64,000 nt of DNA. Source: Setaria digitata. Its lineage: Eukaryota; Nematoda; Chromadorea; Rhabditida; Setariidae. The notes beneath the pieces are model-generated. The model was given only the letters and a program-made list of their open reading frames with translations, searched no databases and was not told where the DNA came from. The position numbers and the translations under genes are program-made. The stretch covers positions 1 to 64,000 of the forward strand of contig RCAB01000058.1 of NCBI GenBank assembly GCA_003640385.1, given 5' to 3'. Below are positions 36,443 to 50,700 of this stretch, one piece after another. Within the stretch, counting starts at the first letter, position 1, and the number at the start of each line of letters is the position of its first letter.

Positions 36443-39400
36443 ATGGCAAATCCAGTACCGAATCCTGCGGAGTGTGGCATACAGGTAGAATTTTTAGGAA
36501 TAAATTTCGAAGCCAGTAAGACCTGCACTGCATTCTTTCGACTTCGTAGCTTTTTCATCCAATATCCAGATATTCAAATATTTTTGCAGGTATTTTGCCG
36601 TGTACGTCCACTCAACAGCATGGAAGAAAAAGGCGAATCGAAATTTGTGCCGAAATTTTCATCCGATTCACAAGAAGCGATCTCGGTTGCGGTATGGTTT
36701 TTTTTTTGGTCCCATAAAAATTATTGAAATTCGTTACTGCTAAAGCATCTCTGACCAATATTTTTCTTCTTTACATAGTTTCAATTAGATTGTTTCCAAA
36801 TGTAATATATTTATCTTTTCTTATTGGGAGTAATTGAAAAAAAAAAACGCTTCATTTCATTTTTTTTTTGTTCTCGCTTTACGTATTTTGATGTGTTTTG
36901 AAATCCCTTTAAGTTAGTTTATTGTCAACAAATTTGCATAAATCATTTTCAGGGTAAAGTCTACGTTTTTGATAAAGTATTCAAGCCGACTTCTACGCAA
37001 GAGGAAGTTTACATGGGTGCAGCTTATCATATCGTACAAGACGTTCTTTCTGGATACAATGGCACTGTATTTGCATATGGGCAAACGTCATCTGGAAAAA
37101 CACATACGATGGAGGTAATTTAAAGGCATTGGTTGTTCCCGTTTTAGACGTGCATGATTTTACCATATTTCCATGGTTCATGTTGGCAAGAAACAATCGA
37201 AACATTAGGAGTCTTTTTTTTTTTTTTTTGAATTTTATACGAGGTTTGAATGAATATGAAAATTTGCAGACTTTAGAATATTGAAATGTGAAATAAGGGT
37301 TAAAGTTGCTCACACATGATTGATTTTGATGAAAATAGTCTCTAGCTGTCGATCTCAACTTGAGTTACTAATAACTGGAATATCATGCATGATTTGTCCC
37401 ATGAATTTTATGCAGATTATTATTCTTAAGGGTGTTTTCGGTGATCCAGATAAACAAGGTATAATACCACGCATTGTGCAGGATATATTTAATCACATTT
37501 ACAACATGGACGTCGATCTCGAGTTTCATATTAAAGTTTCATATTTCGAGATTTACAATGAAAAAATTCGAGATTTACTAGATGGTATGTTAAGACCCTC
37601 ATAATTTCTTTTAATACCCTATACTAATAAAAATATTTAGGGGCTGAAATTCATCATCGAAAGGACATTGACTATTCTCTTATTTAAATTAGTTTTTAGA
37701 AGTCCGCATTGTACGAAACTATTTTGTTTTTAAGAAAAAAAAAAAACTTTAGTGACGAAAATGAATCTTGCAATCCATGAAGATAAAAATCGGGTGCCAT
37801 ATGTGAAAGGTGCTACAGAACGATTTGTTTCTAGTCCAGAGGAAGTTATGGCTTGCATTGATGAAGGGAAAAATAACAGGCATGTTGCTGTTACAAGTGA
37901 GTATCTTTTTATTTCTTAAATATTCTCTTTTCGCTACTTTTGCACTTGTCTATTGTTTGATCATAAAGGACTGTTTAATATGAGAAACTAAGGGATATTT
38001 TTATTCAGAAACATTTGATATCAATTTCCTGGTTCACTTATACTAATTAAAATCTGTTTAAACTCAATCCAGGAGAAGATTTAATCTTATCTGTCTGCCC
38101 AGAAAATCAGTTATTCAAGGTAGTTTCTGCGGTTTGCTTAATCACGATAAAGAATATTACAGATATGAATGAGCATAGTTCGAGGAGCCATAGTGTATTT
38201 CTAATACAAGTGAAACAAGAGAATACAGCAACTCAGAAGAAGTTAACTGGGAAGTTGTATCTTGTTGATCTCGCTGGCAGTGAAAAAGTATGCTTGTTGC
38301 ATTTATCTGTTCTTGAGCATTGCAGTGATTTCGAATTTGTTTTTATAAGCTTATGTTTAGGTCAGCAAGACGGGTGCGGAAGGTACAGTATTAGAAGAAG
38401 CGAAAAACATTAACAAGTCTTTGTCAGCGCTTGGCAATGTAATAGCTGCATTAGCTGAAGGGACGGTATGTCATTTTTTATATTTTCGTGCTTCCCAACT
38501 TAATTTTACTAAAATCTTATTTTTCTTTTTAAATTTCTAAAATAAAAGCTTTTGAAATCAATTTTTGTATTTCAGAAAGGGCATGTACCTTATCGTGATA
38601 GCAAATTAACCCGCATTTTGCAAGAGTCGTTGGGTGGTAATTCAAGGACAACAATTGTAATTTGTTGTTCTCCGGCATCTGTTAATGAAGCGGAAACGAA
38701 AAGTACGCTGATGTTTGGACAGCGAGCCAAAACAATTAAAAATGTTGTTATAGTGAACGAAGAATTGACAGCCGAAGAATGGAAACGACGTTATGAGCGT
38801 GAGAAGGATAAGGTTAAATTTCTACATTGAATTAATTTTTGTTGTTTATATTGATTTTTGCTTACCCATTCTGCCTTCCCTCTCAAGACAACAGGATGGT
38901 TTCTTTTTCTTCCGATTGTGGTGTCGTTATTATGTTTTTTGTCCGCTTGTTCATTTATCGTAATTCAAATTACCTTAGGATAGCATAAATTGATCTAAAT
39001 TAGCTCTAAACCATATTCAGAATTGACTGAAAATTTTACTGTTCTCGGAAATATCATTTGGAAATCCAGGAGTTTGCCAGTGTCTTCTGCTCAGTTCAAA
39101 CTAGTTCTGGTTTTAACACACAAGTTTAAAATGTATGCGAAAAAAAAAATGCATTTCTATTTAAAATACATTTTTACTGCAGGTGGCTAGATTGAAACAG
39201 CAGTTGTTGGCGGCAGAAGCGGAACTAAATCGATGGAGAAAGGGTGAGAAGGTGCCTGAAACGGAGTGGGTTAGTTTGCTCGAAGGTGCTGCGGCAAATC
39301 TGCAACTCCCATCTGGAACAGAATGTAGGTTTTATAAGTTGATGTTTACAAAATTTTTCAAAAAAAAAAAAAAAATTGAGGGTATTAAATCTGGACTCTC

Positions 39401-42400
39401 AAGTTCACCATTAATGAAGGTCTTATATATATTCAAAAATGACAGATGACTTTCAGCGCTCTCGCCTTCTGTTAGTGAATCGGTGCTCGGTTCTCTTGAC
39501 AGATCAATATCGGTTGCTCCTGTACCATTGCTAACATCAGCAATCGGCGCAATTACTGATGCTGATCGAAAGAAGTACGAAGAAGAACGATCTGCATTAT
39601 ATCAGCAGGTAGGAGTTTTCGCTTCATCTCTTCTTCTCTAAAGCAATATTCTTCTGTTTTTCAGTTCCTGTAGACATATTTATCTATGAAGATTAAGATT
39701 ATTAGAGAGCAATCAAGTTTTTTAGAGATCCACTCCTTCCTATTTCCAAAGAACTTTATGCTCCCCTTTTTCGAACTTCATTTCTTTTTTTTAGAAATTT
39801 CCGGAACATATTAAGGGTGCTAATGTACTGTTTGCAGCTGGATGAGAAAGATGATGAAATCACGTTACATTCCCAACTGGCTGAGCGTCTCAAGCAACAG
39901 ATGAATGAGCAGGTCAGTTCTGTGGTTAGCGACAGAAAAGAAAAAAGAATCTATGAGATTTGTTTGTAGAGGTAAATCGTAATAATTATTTTGATTGTCG
40001 GGATCACCATTTTTCGTTTTGAGGAAGAATTGATCAGACAGATCAAGCTCGATTATGAGAACGCTCAGGCGGAAGTGAGTCGTATCCAGAGTGAGAATGA
40101 AGCTTCGAAAGAAGAATCGAAGGAAGTATTGACTGCTTTGGAAGAACTTGCTATGAATTATGATATCAAAACGCAAGAAGCCGAACAGAAAGCCCGAGAA
40201 AATGAACAGCTTAGTGTAAGTGTCTCCTTGTGGAAGACCAAAATTATGTATACTCTTGCTACATTAATTGATTGCATTTGATTATAGGATGAGTTGTCAA
40301 AGAAGAATGTGAAAGTCGTCGAATTGACCACAGAACTTGAAACGCTTCGCGAAAGCTGTGCTGCACAAAAAAAACGTATAACTGATGCAATGCAATCGAT
40401 GCTGAGAGATTTGGCTGAAGTTGGCAACAATTATGCAAACGCAGCTAAGGTTTAAAATTTAAACTTCTCATAATCCTTGTTTTTTTTTCTTAAAAGTTTA
40501 TCTTTACAGTCCAACTACCTTCATTTCAGTTTACTGTGGAGAACGGAACTGATAAACCATATGACGAAGAATTATTTGCCCATGCACGAATTTGTATATC
40601 AAAATTAAGCGCTGATTTCAAGTCTACGCTTCAGGCATATTTTTACTCTCTTGACTTTCAACTTATTTTAAGAGGTGTTGAAGCTTTTGGTTTTCTCATA
40701 AAAGTTATTTCAAAGGTGCAGAAGTCAAGTTTTAGAACTTCATATTGTTACAGTTTGTACAGTCATGTTCTTTCTTTTTTTTTAGAAAATGTCGAGCTTG
40801 GAATCTGGCTCTGGCGACGTGACGCAAAGGTTGGAAATCACGGAGAAAGAGCTAGCTGACTGTCGCCTATTACTGCAGCAAAATGAGGCGAAGAATAAGT
40901 CACTACAAGAAACAATCACAGCACAAGAAAAAGCAAAACGTCAACTTGAGGAGCAAGTAAATTTCTTGATTCGTATATGTTGATTTTATTCGGTTTACTA
41001 AATTTGAGCCTAAATGATGAACATATAGGAAAAAAAATTTATAAGGAGCGGGAACAATAGAGAAGATTATGTCTTTATGGCAAGATGTATTTTTTTTTTC
41101 ATGTTTCCTTCACTTTTTATGTTGTTATAGGTAGATATGCTGAATGAAAAATTAGCAGCCACAGGGGGTGAAGCTGCACTGCTAAGTGATGAAGCAAAAG
41201 AACAACATACGAAGCAGGTTGCCGCCCTACGAGATGAAGTAGCCGAAAAAAGTCGTAAAATTGAGGAACTTACAGTAAGTAGACTTTGCTTTCTTTTATA
41301 CTGTTGTACCTGGTAATAACACAAAAACTAGTATTATTTGTTTCTCCTTCCTTGTGTGTTTTATTTATCATCCTCCGTTGTCGTAAACAGTTTAAAGTTA
41401 TAGCTACAATAAAGTACAGTGATTAATCGTTTCAGGCATCACTGCAAGATTTGCGAGTCGCTAAAAATCAGTTACAAGCTGATTTCGAAAAATTAAAAAT
41501 GGATGAGCAAGAACAGGAAAAACGCATTAAAGAATTATCTGGCTTGTCCGAGAAACGAGAACAAGCGAAAAGTGATCTAAAAGGTATTCTTTTTTGAATT
41601 TAAAAATTTCTATCCAGAATTTTAAATTAATGGCTTTTCTCTATTGTTCCATTAATCCATTAATAGAAGGTTTAAATGACTTCCATTTTTATTAGTGTTT
41701 TAGAAGAGTATGCGCGTTTATTACTCCACGTTTTTAGGATTGGAGGAAACAGTCGCAAAGGAATTGCAAACACTGCATAATCTTCGTAAGATGTTTGTGC
41801 AGGATATTGGACAGAGAATTAAACGGGCGCCCACAGGCACGGAACCAAATGAAGACGAGTATATGTCATCACCTGCTCAGAAGCAAAAAATCGCTTTCTT
41901 AGAAAACAATTTAGATCAGCTAACAAAAGTGCACAAACAGGTGTTGAAAATCTTGGTTTGATTAGGAAAGGAGGTGGATCTTTTTGTTTATGGTTATGAT
42001 GTGAATTTTAATTTTTTCAAGACTGTTACTAGAGAAGCAGAACTTTCAATGAAGTAGAAGTGGAAACTTTAAAAAAAAAAAATCTTAAGCTTGTTCGCGA
42101 CAATGCTGATCTTCGTTGTGAATTACCGAAAATGGAGAAACGGCTACGTGCTGCTATGGATCGTGTAAAAAGCTTGGAAACGGCGTTAAAAGAAACCAAA
42201 GAAAATGCTATGCGAGACCGGAAAAAGTAAGTTTTTAGAAATTGTTTCTGAAAAATTTTTTTTCTTAAAAAGGGATAAACATTTTATTTTCAGATATCAG
42301 CATGAAGTCGAACGAATCAAAGAAGCTGTGCGTCAAAGAAATCTTGCTAGACGAGGTCTTGCTGCTCCTCAGATTGGTTAGCTTTTTTAAAACTGTTTGT

Positions 42401-42641
42401 TCCAATCTTCAATATAAAAGACAAAAATTTAAAATTCCTTTGTGTTCTTGAGAACTAGAGCATTGGTTTAGTTAAATTCTGTATTTTTTCAGCGAAACCA
42501 ATTCGTCCTGGGCAGCATTATTCGCCACTGGGCACGACAATGTCAGTGTTGACTTCAGCAATGCAGAATTCCATACGAGGGGGTCAGCCAGCTAACGCAA
42601 ATTTAATAAATAATGGTGTGTTACAAAGTTTCTTAGCATAG
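36443..42641 (+). CDS. unc-116: Conventional kinesin heavy chain (KIF5/UNC-116)
   Basis: Plus-end microtubule motor for axonal and organelle transport. Exons: 36443-36484, 36590-36691, 36953-37114, 37431-37584, 37753-37896, 38163-38287, 38361-38465, 38576-38812, 39183-39324, 39457-39608, 39838-39912, 40024-40215, 40288-40449, 40530-40634, 40786-40956, 41131-41274, 41436-41583, 41738-41940, 42090-42226, 42294-42376, 42493-42641 (977 residues; human KIF5B 963). Motor: VFCRVRPL, P-loop GQTSSGKT (91-98), NEHSSRSHS switch I, DLAGSEK switch [18 protein letters not shown] segment, then neck [13 protein letters not shown] and a long coiled coil. The tail holds the autoinhibitory [11 protein letters not shown] (IAK) motif. 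The intron after 40634 uses a GC donor; acceptors at 37430 and 42089 are AAG and at 40023 GAG, all fixed by alignment recall. AATAAA lies at 43504-43509. Confidence 0.96.
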
Positions 42642-44448
42642 TTTGTAATACTGTTAGGTATGTAGTAATAAGCACAGGATTAAGGCAGATAACTTGTGCA
42701 AGTGGTATACGCGCTTCCCTGAATTACATCTGTGTGATATTGGGAAAACCCCTCTTGAATTTAGTGATGCGTATTTTTCATCAGCAAGCTTAACAAATTT
42801 TCATATAGCATGCACGTTGTTACTAAGATATTAGTACAAACGATATATTCCTAGCTCTTTTTACCGAACATTTTAGCTTTACAATGAAACAAAAATGAAA
42901 GATTATTTCGTGTTTGAATGATTCAGAAGGCGTTAGTTGGAGCTCAGACTCTATTGAAGAATTAAAATTTATATATAGATTTGTGTATACATTTAATGAT
43001 TTTTTTTAGCCGCTTGAAAGTCGTGTGCACGCGATTATCTGTAATGACGTAAGATTGTTAAAAGCACCCCTACAATGTCCAAAATGGAAAACAAATAGTT
43101 CGGTTCATATTTAAAAAATATATGTGATATATAAGTTTCGCTTTGCCTTTCTTTGCGAATATTTGTCCGTAATTCTTTTATATCTCTGTTATATTTCCTT
43201 TTTGTATTACCTGCGCGGAAACTTGTGAAACTTTGATATTACTTTGATCATAGCTTACCATGCTTCTCTTTTATGATTTGGTTGTGTAAATTAATCAGAA
43301 GTTTGCTTTGATTTAAGTAAGGATTTGTATAATTACGGGAAATACCAATTTATACATTAAAATAACTGTTTGAGATGCTCCGGTTTGCAACGGCATTTCC
43401 GGAATTGATTACTAATGTCAACTTCTTTTATTCAATCACTGAATGGACTTTTGCTAATCCTTTTGGAAATTTTAGGCGAGAAACTATAAGAAATTATGCA
43501 GTCAATAAAGTTTGGTGTTTAGAAGGAAAAGCCGAAATCTGATCTAATAATAAAGTTTTCCTTCTGAATTATCAACTCCTGTGATTTGTCCTTCTGGGTT
43601 TGTTTCAAGATTTGCTACGGTAAAGATGTATTCCTTTTTTTAATCAGTAATTCGCTTGAGATAGTCATTTGTTCCTCGCCAGTAGTCAATCCTGTTCTCA
43701 AATATCTTTTCGGTTTTATCTGAAATTTCTAATTCGTGTGGTCATGTTTGGTTTTACTCTTGTTCGCCACTAATACAATCTCAATGTTCAATCTCATACA
43801 AATTTTTAGAGATGTTTGTTACCAGTGTTCGAAAACTAACCTATCATGATTATTTGTTTACTTCATTCTTCTATATTGCCAATGTGAAGAGCTTTGGACA
43901 GGATTTGACGGAAGGGATAGGTTTTTATGTTCCGAATGCTGCTTAATTTCCACAATAATTGTGTCGATATTTGCTCTTGATAATTTTTTCCAGCTTAATT
44001 TTCTTTACATTTTGTTTTCCTTTGTGTTCACTTTAAAAATATACATATAAATCGGGGAAGAAATCGGTTCTGCTACAAATAAATTCATGTTTTCCTGACT
44101 ATATTCATTTTGTTAACTATAATTAAATATGTCAAGTCAAAGCGATACTATTGTGGTCGTTTGTCAAGCTTTACAATGGATCAAATGAGTAGGTGAAAAT
44201 TTTTCCAAATAAAATTCCTAGCGATTTGATTCCTATTACTTTAAAATTACCAGTATGTATCTTGGGCGAGAGATATGGGAAGCATAAAAATTGCCGCTTG
44301 CTTGAATTACGAGCAGTTCAATCGTTGGGGAAGACAACTTCCACTACATTACATTTGAAAAGGTAATCAACCCATTCTTAATCTAGGTTGGATGCGGCGT
44401 ATACAGTTTTTAATGCATTTTTAGCTTAAATATCGTCCACCACGAGAA
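42642..44448. other. Intergenic between kinesin and CCCH genes
   Basis: Contains the likely kinesin 3' UTR (AATAAA at 43504-43509) and the 5' flank of the CCCH gene. A TAG acceptor at 44422-44424 lies 24 bases before the next ATG; GTAATC at 44362 could be the donor of a 5' UTR intron. No further ORF is convincing. Confidence 0.5.
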
Positions 44449-45899
44449 ATGTCGCATGAAGAACACTCAAGAGCAGATAATGTAGAAAAGCAGAATGAAT
44501 ATGTGAGCGATGATTCTGGGTTTTTAGAAGGAAGCAGAAGTGATAGTGCTGGAAAAGAAACCATGAAGACACTGGAAATAAATGAAAGTGGGAGCGTTGA
44601 GGTGGGTAAGGAAATATCCAATGAAAGCAATGAGGATGAAGAAAAAGAACTTGCGCGGGAGGATGTTTGCAGGTATCTTTTATTTTTTCATTGTTGACAT
44701 CGTTAAATAGTGTATTGGCTCATCATAATGACAGAAGTCTTCTGAGTTGGTAGAAAATTCGAATTATAGTTTTGAAAATTTGAAAGTCTGATAGGTCTTT
44801 ATATCTTTATTTTAAAATTGGGGCTGGTTATCATCTCTTCAGCTTTTTAATTACAGAGATTTTTTGAATAATATGTGCAGTCGTGGCTCAAGATGTAAAT
44901 TTTATCATCCCCCAAGTATTGTTCGACAACGAGCTTCACAGAAAACACCAGAAGGCATTGAATATCGGTTTTGCATTGATTATCAGGTAAACTTTTACTG
45001 TAATGTGGAGTTAAATATTTATTGGTAAATGAAACTGTAAAGTAGTTTTCTTGGTCAGATTTGCAGTCCCATCGATCTGAAGTTGGATTTTGTGATGTTC
45101 TGCATAGCATCGAAGGCTATCTGATTTTCCCTTTTAGAAAATATGGAATTAAAGGTGCGAGTACGAGGAGAATTTTATGGGGAGTCCCATCTGGAGGTGA
45201 ATTGCAATTCACAGATTAGGCAGAGGAAGTGCCTGGAAAAGCTAATGGAGCGATTTGAAATTTCAGAATCGTGGCTGCCATCGCGATAATTGCCGCTATA
45301 TCCATGCGCATCGGGAGGATGTTGACCGTTACAAAATGACAGGGGAGGTGACGCTTAATTTAGCGCGTGAAATTGCTGCAGTTTATAATTGCGATACTAT
45401 CAATGGGATACCTTTTTGTAAAGAATATCAAACAGGCTCATGCTCACGTGGTGGACAGCGGTGTCGTTACTGGCATATTAATGTTGAGGAAGAACGCGAG
45501 CGCCGCCGTCGAGTACCACGAGTACCACCTTCCATAGTGCCACCTGTAGCGCGAGGGCCAGGTCTAGGTTTATCTTACTGTACATATCTCAGCCGTCGTT
45601 CCCATCCATACGGTGCTGCTGATACTTTTGGTACATATAATAAGCGTATACGTTACGATTTGGATGAGGATTACGTGCGTGATTTGGAGCGTAGAAATGC
45701 AGAGCTAAGCAAAGAAGTTGAAGGGCTCAAACGTGAGCTCTCGCGTGAGCGTGAGCGTTATGGGGATCTCTATACGTTATTTCGTCAGCGTACCACTATT
45801 GCAACAGCGCAGCATGATTCGACTAACACGGTTCCTGCTGCTGCAGCTTACTATCAGGCTGCTTCAACAGGGTGGACCGAAACACAATGGACTCATTGA
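44449..45899 (+). CDS. ZC3H10-like triple CCCH zinc-finger protein
   Basis: Exons 44449-44672, 44857-44986 and 45267-45899 join in phase (328 residues). The first ~70 residues are acidic and Ser/Glu-rich. Three CCCH fingers follow: CRDFLNNMCSRGSRCKFYH (C-x7-C-x5-C-x3-H), CIDYQNRGCHRDNCRYIH (x7-x4-x3) and CKEYQTGSCSRGGQRCRYWH (x7-x6-x3). A basic Arg-rich stretch and a heptad-like coiled coil (DYVRDLERRNAELSKEVEGL) come next, and the tail ends in TQWTH. This order matches metazoan ZC3H10, an RNA-binding protein linked to microRNA processing and mitochondrial regulation in mammals. Which RNAs it binds here is unknown. Confidence 0.85.
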
Positions 45900-47776
45900 T
45901 TTCCATCCCGCTGTCCGCTATTTATTATGGTTTTGCTTACTGTCTCTCAAATTCAGGTCAACAGTTGCGCGATTCTTTTTGTAGACGCATTTGAAATCCG
46001 GTGAGTGTAGATATTCAGTCCTTCTCTGGTCTTAGTGATTAGAATCAAGAAGGAGCTCTAGCATTTTCCATTGCTGTGTACATTAGGAAATATATTTGTA
46101 ATTACAAATTATGTGATACGGGGCAGAAATTACTTGTATTATTAGGGGCTTTGAATATATATATATATTTTTAATTGGAGGAAAAAAAGCATAAATTTCT
46201 TTCGTTTTTTTTTCTTTTGATATTTTGAAACAAAGTGCCTAATGTTTTTGCGAGCAAAAAAGTTTATTAAAAATTAGAAAAATATGAAATATCTTTTTAT
46301 TTTTCGCATCCTTTTATATCTGTAAATTAGTGGATTTTTACTTTTATAAAGTTCGTAGTAATAGTATATGTAAAGACTGCTTGCCAGTGGAGTGCATGCT
46401 GCCTTACCCCATATTTATTGTACTTATCTTGAGATTTATTAGAAGAGCTGTGTAGCAAGTATCTTTTTTTTTCAATCATATTGGCATAATTTTTGATCCT
46501 TTTTTTCATTTATTGTGTTTTTACTTTGAGTTATACTTTCCACTTTACTGCGCGCATTGTCTCCACTGGATTGCGAGCTGTCCACATGTTTTGCGCTTTG
46601 CACCGAAAATTGCAAGCAAATTTAATAAATTGTTTAAACATAACATAGTAAAGCATTATGCGTTGTGCCTTACTGCTGCGGGTGAGTCATACGTTTCAAC
46701 TATTATATTTAAAACCTTTTCGGAAATAAGAGTATTGTTTAATGATACACAACAAATCTGTGGTTTAGAATCTTGACGGGGGTTGGTTTGGTTCCGATTG
46801 ATTTATTAGCCTTATCCAGAAAGGTTCTTAGGAATTACAGTAGTAAGAGATATATACTTAGCAGGATAGAGAAAAGCTTGAAACATCGAGATTATCAGAA
46901 TCACTATTTTAGTATTTTGGTTTTGACTAATTTGAATCAAACTTATAATGATCAGTAGCTTCTCTGAAGAGGCTACTGTTGACAAGTTTTCGTTACCAAA
47001 TTTGAGGTAGTAGTGATGTTTTAGGGCTCCAGCTCTTGACCACTCTGTGCACATTATTCCTCTTTTCCAATATTTACAATAATGTAGGCTTAAAAGATAT
47101 TGTGCATGGAGTGGTTGCCATAATGCATAGAACAGCTGTTGAACTAAAATGTTGACGTAGTGTGGTAAGTTCGCCATTTTAAATTCTCACCTGCCAGGAC
47201 AAAGGCTTCATAATACCCTTATGGTTGCTATTGTGTTCTTTTATGCTGCTTTGAGCATTTGAAAAAAAAAAGCAAACAAATAAAAACAATCTAAAATGTT
47301 AGTTTTGAGCGGCAAAAAAATCACTATTAGTTCATTCATTCCCCAGATGTTTTAGAAAATAATTTACTGTACAGGTGAAACATAAGCTAGTTTGCTTACT
47401 TTTGGTCTACTGCTTTTCATTTTTCTCTTTCTTGCCTCTTTTTCTCTTACTTTTTTTTTCATTAATTTTCGTTCGGGAATCGTAAAACTTAATAAAAGGA
47501 TTAAAATTGTTTTCTTTTTAATGGTGTTTGAATGCATTAAATTGTTTTTTCTTTCAAATTATGATTAGTGCTAAGAATGGAAAATAATCATCGTTATAGA
47601 ATTTTTTTTTTTTTTCTTTTTTAACTGGTGGATGCTAATTGATCGGTTCAGTGTTATTTCGATCTTGCTTTGTTATTTTCGATGTTTGCTTTATCGATCT
47701 TGCTTTCGTTCAGCGTGTTGATCCTTTGATTCTTATTTATTGGATAACATTGACCACAAGGTTAATTGTGTTACAG
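45900..47776. other. Intergenic, with one weak antisense ORF
   Basis: AT-rich 3' flank of the CCCH gene with a TA run near 46157-46170, ending at the CAG acceptor 47774-47776 that abuts the next ATG. An ATG-started minus-strand frame at 46812-47177 (121 residues) has a hydrophobic middle but no recognised domain; I treat it as probably chance. Confidence 0.4.
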
Positions 47777-50700
47777 ATGTCACGCTTTTTGAAACCGGTC
47801 GATTATAGTGATGATGAGGATGAATCTCGTCTTGTTAGAGCGAAACCAATTGATTCGAAGATCGCTCGAAAATTAGGCAGCTATGCTGCGGGCAAAGATT
47901 TCGTTATTGGAAGTTTGAAATCCCAACAGGAACTGGGAGGTTTGCCTTGTTTTTTTCACAGTTAATCTGTGGTTAAGCGTTGATTATTTTCTTTTCTTTA
48001 TTGTTCTTTGAGAATTTATGCATGTTTTAGAATAATTCAAGAAATCTTTATTTTATCTTAAAACTTAAAAGGGTTCTATGGAGTTTCATTTTTAGGAAGC
48101 AATATGATAGTGGAAAGCAGCTCGAATGCAGGCGAAATAATGGATGACAAAACAAAATTGGAATGGTGCAATAAACTCGGCGCAAAAATATTAAAAGCAA
48201 AATTACAAGGAAAAATGGTAGGACTTGTTAGAATACTTCGAATGTGCTGGTTTTAGATACTTAGTTTCTAGTAGGTTAGGTATTTGTAAATTGATTGTTA
48301 TTATTCGTTGAAATCTGTAAAGATTTTTCAGGACTTAGTAGAAAAACTAGAGAAAGTGTTACACGGTCAAAGAGAAAGTGAAGAAAGTCCATCTTCGACC
48401 TGCAAAATATTATTTGGGATTCATAGAAGTGATGTGCCGATGATGGAGAAAGATGGAAAGGTTAAATGCGTTTATTAGATTAATAAAACAGATAAAAATG
48501 CATTATCGAATAAGCCAATAAACTTGTCCGTCTAGCTTGAGTAAACATCAGTCTTGCTATCTCGAAATTGTAGAAACAGCAAGGCTTATTTCAACTTATG
48601 CAATAGTTTCAGTTTTTAGTGTAAATGAAAGTACTCGAATGCTTTTATGAGAATGCTTTTGGGTTAGAATAGCAAATATTTCTACTAATCTTTTGAAACG
48701 TTACGAGTTACAGGTAGTTTTTTTTGTGTCCCCATATTTTTTTATCGGATTTTGATATTGTTGATTTCTTCTGATAAGCTTACAATATTATTAAAGAGTA
48801 TGCATTCAGAACTTGGAAAAACGCGGTAGAGTTGATGCAATTTATCATGCTGACAAAAGTATTCGTGATATGGTAGCAGAAGAAAAATTCGCAGTGTCAA
48901 AGGAACATATTTTTGATAGTGCTAAGGTTAAGTTTTTATTTTCTGAATATTTGAGTACTAATGATTTACTCATCAAATATTTAATGGCCTGAGATAAATA
49001 ACTGAAATGTAACGGTAATATTTTCTACTCCTTTTGATACAGGCTGTGGTGAAACATCGATTAGATGATGATTGGGTCGTTGATGATGCAGTCATGGCTA
49101 TCAAACGATCACGGAAGATAGAAGAAAAAATGAAGAGGAGAGATCGAGATAAACTAATAAAAGGTAAGCTTTTATTGTTAAGGATTTCTATATTTTCGTA
49201 ATGCAGGTGCGGAAAGATTTGAAGTTTTCCATGTAGAAGTTCTGTGATCGTTTCCATCATGATTTCATGTCGTTAACTGCATTGCTTGGTAGAAATAACA
49301 AATGTTCTTTTACTCTGATTAATATCTCTGCAAAAAAAAGAAAAATAGCTTTTATTAATTTTATACAGTGTAGCAATGATCTGTCATTTGTGAAATGAGG
49401 TTATAAAATATATCAGCGAAAAACTTGAAGAGATAATATTACACATAGAGATAACAAATAACCAAGCTCTAATGGTAAATAAAAAAAAGTAGACATATAA
49501 AACTCATAGCTGAAAGCACTTGAATGTACTGCAACTATTGTTAAGGATAAAATAAATAACAGGAAGTAAGGAGGAGAGAGAAGGGTAGAGAAACAATGCG
49601 GTGAGGCAAAGGTCTGGAGAAAATGGACGGGAAAAGTCGGCTTGGCAGAGTTGGCTTGATAGATGAGCAATTAGCATTTCATGTTAAATGTGGTTCTAAT
49701 GTTTAAAGCTTAGGTCCTTTCTGATGTGCACAGGAAATAAGTAATTAGCTGAGTTCAAAAAATTTTAGAGAGATACATAGGAACCTGTATAAATGAAAAA
49801 TTGATTTACAACATTCAAAACAAAAATATATGCAATTTTCTATTTTGTAATACAAGTAACAAATTGGTGCAATTTTTGAAAAGACTCCATAGGTATATTT
49901 CATGTCCTTCACTCGATATTTTTAAAATAATACGGATGTCAAAAAAAAAAAAAAAAAAAAAATGATGGAATTTATAGTATTAGAGGAGGCAAGCAGTGTG
50001 TCTTGGTCAATTATTTTCATAAAAGATAATGTAGGAATCCTGGCAAAATAATTTGTAAAAAAATTCTCTTATCCAAAAACCATTTGGAAATGCTTGAAGT
50101 CGTGTCTTGAACCATCATATTCTTTCATGCTAACGTATATGGTCGTTGTCGATGAAATAGATTAAATGGGTCCACTTGTTCTGACAATTTCTTCAGAACC
50201 GTCATTGCATCATCTTTTGATCTTTCCAATGGCTTTTCTGCTACAATTTATTAATTTTTTGCTGACACATGTTCGAAATATTTTATGTAAAACATTTTGT
50301 TGAATTTGGTTTGAGATAATACACTAAGAGACAAATTCAATTAATTATTATCAAATGAGTGATAATGTCGTCTGTTCTGTAAACTCCATTTTCTTTTTCT
50401 GTTTAAAGAGAACGGGAAAGTTTTCATTTCAAATGCTAGAGAGAATTTTCATATGAATAAGTAGAAAGAAGGATGGTTCTGAATGCTTGTCCATCTGCTT
50501 ACTTATCACGCATCATTTAATTAGGATTTAATTCATGTCGAGGGAGTATTAATTTTTATATTTTAGGAGGCAAAAAGACATTTGTATTTTTTCGTAATGT
50601 TAGTCACTGGTGTGAGTATTTTTCGATGACACTCAGAAATTCCTTCCGTCTCAGCGGTATACCCTTTAAACATGTTTTGAAATCAAATTCTAAATACTTC

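Noticed and set aside
46812..47177. 121-codon minus-strand ORF
   Set aside because: ATG-started but with no recognisable domain, no acceptor before the ATG and AT-rich composition; treated as chance.
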